Source: an uncultured Clostridium sp. (lineage in GTDB: Bacteria; Bacillota_I; Bacilli_A; RF39; UBA660). Taken from it: 5,299 nucleotides of DNA. The position numbers were made by a program, and so were the translations under genes. The stretch is taken from NCBI GenBank assembly GCA_945788325.1, contig CALZLL010000043.1:1-5299 (forward strand), read 5' to 3'. Under the pieces are notes generated by a model. That model saw only the letters and a program-made list of their open reading frames with translations, made no database searches and was not told where the DNA came from. Shown here piece by piece: positions 4,905 through 5,299 of the stretch (within the stretch, counting starts at the first letter, position 1; every line of letters begins with the position of its first letter).

Positions 4905-5299
4905 TTATACAATTAATTTGTATTCTCTTTCTATTATGTTCTTATTTGTTATATATTGAATTATATATATATTATTTTTTTTACAAATTATTATTCCTAA
5001 AGTTGGACTCTGATTAACATCTTTAATGTTTTTATCTATGTAGTTAATATACTTTAACACTTGTCCCACATATTCAGCTTTAAATTCGGTAATTTTTAAT
5101 TCTACCACCACAAAGCAATTATCTATATAATTAAATAACAATAAATCAATGTAATTATACCTATTTCTTATTTTTATTGGATATTCAGTTGATACGTAAG
5201 AAAAACCTTTTCCTAGTTCTTTTAAAAAGCTATCTAAATCTTCCAATATTAATTGTTTTAACATTTTCTCTGATATTTTATCTGTATTATATTTATTTT
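4905..5299 (-). CDS. YhcG/DUF1016 PDDEXK nuclease domain protein, partial at window edge
   Basis: This is the C-terminal PD-(D/E)XK nuclease domain of the YhcG (DUF1016) family. Counting from the internal Met at 5264, the markers are FLKELGKGFSYV (13-24), a YID strand with the catalytic-type Asp (D40), VVVELK with Glu and Lys (E55, K57), FKAEYVGQVLKYINYID (61-77), and SPTLGIIICKKNN (86-98). All match the family order FIDLLF, VVIELK, FKPEYAGQ, PTIGLILCK. The frame stays open for another eleven complete codons from 5264 to the right edge, encoding NKYNTDKISEK. The ATG at 5264 has no good ribosome binding site. The gene therefore probably continues beyond the window, where full-length relatives carry an N-terminal DUF1016 domain. 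The protein ends soon after EYKL, without the roughly 20-residue tail I recall in many relatives. The family occurs sporadically, often near mobile or defence genes. It is followed by rmuC. Confidence 0.88.
   Translation of the reverse strand, partial: NKYNTDKISEKMLKQLILEDLDSFLKELGKGFSYVSTEYPIKIRNRYNYIDLLLFNYIDNCFVVVELKITEFKAEYVGQVLKYINYIDKNIKDVNQSPTLGIIICKKNNIYIIQYITNKNIIEREYKLIV

Noticed and set aside
5262..5264. ATG at 5264 as the true start of a small stand-alone nuclease
   Set aside because: The frame is open without a stop to the window edge, there is no convincing ribosome binding site, and the family normally has an N-terminal domain before this point. A stand-alone form cannot be fully excluded without more sequence.
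1..5299. Reassignment of TGA to tryptophan, as in some Mollicutes
   Set aside because: All Trp codons seen are TGG, and no gene is interrupted by an in-frame TGA. Absence of TGA stops in eight genes is weak evidence in AT-rich DNA.
1..5299. A new defence or mobile system spanning the window
   Set aside because: Apart from the partial YhcG-type gene, the neighbours are housekeeping genes with ordinary spacing and similar composition. I see no repeats, integrase or toxin-antitoxin layout.

Overview
The window is a gene-dense stretch of a very AT-rich bacterial chromosome. By eye it is roughly a quarter to 30% G+C; I did not compute this. Strong GGAGG/GGTGA ribosome binding sites, TGNTATAAT promoters, an adjacent scpA-scpB pair and AT-rich codon use suggest a low-GC Bacillota or Mycoplasmatota-like organism, for example an uncultured gut Bacilli lineage. 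The genus cannot be set from this sequence. Tryptophan is encoded by TGG in every gene, and no gene needs TGA read as sense. Stops are seven TAA and one TAG. No RNA gene, insertion sequence, CRISPR array or phage gene is visible, and no gap exceeds 300 bases.

Left part (1-3027): A plus-strand gene (39-905) has its own extended -10 promoter. It encodes a Nudix-fold-like domain without most catalytic glutamates, fused to a helical lysine-rich tail. It converges on a minus-strand operon, read right to left: scpA, scpB and a slipin/stomatin-like SPFH membrane protein. ScpA and ScpB are the non-SMC subunits of the chromosome condensation complex. The two units meet at a 12-bp perfect inverted repeat that contains both stop codons.

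Middle (3028-3775): A compact divergent promoter region drives scpA leftward and a small zinc-ribbon RNHCP-domain protein rightward. The RNHCP gene converges on an unrecognised 89-residue gene through a second bidirectional terminator that also carries both stops. The 89-residue gene has the best-formed promoter in the window (TTGACA, 17-bp spacer, TGGTATTAT). Its leader contains a hairpin and could fold over its own ribosome binding site.

Right part (3776-5299): On the minus strand lie rmuC, a membrane-anchored protein of the RmuC DNA recombination family, and upstream of it the C-terminal nuclease domain of a YhcG/DUF1016 protein. The YhcG frame is open to the window edge, so that gene is almost certainly partial here.

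Most genes are chromosome-maintenance housekeeping genes. I see no clear new multi-gene system. The points most worth a second look are the degenerate Nudix protein, the two palindromes shared by convergent gene ends, the structured leader of the 89-residue gene, and the YhcG-rmuC neighbourhood.
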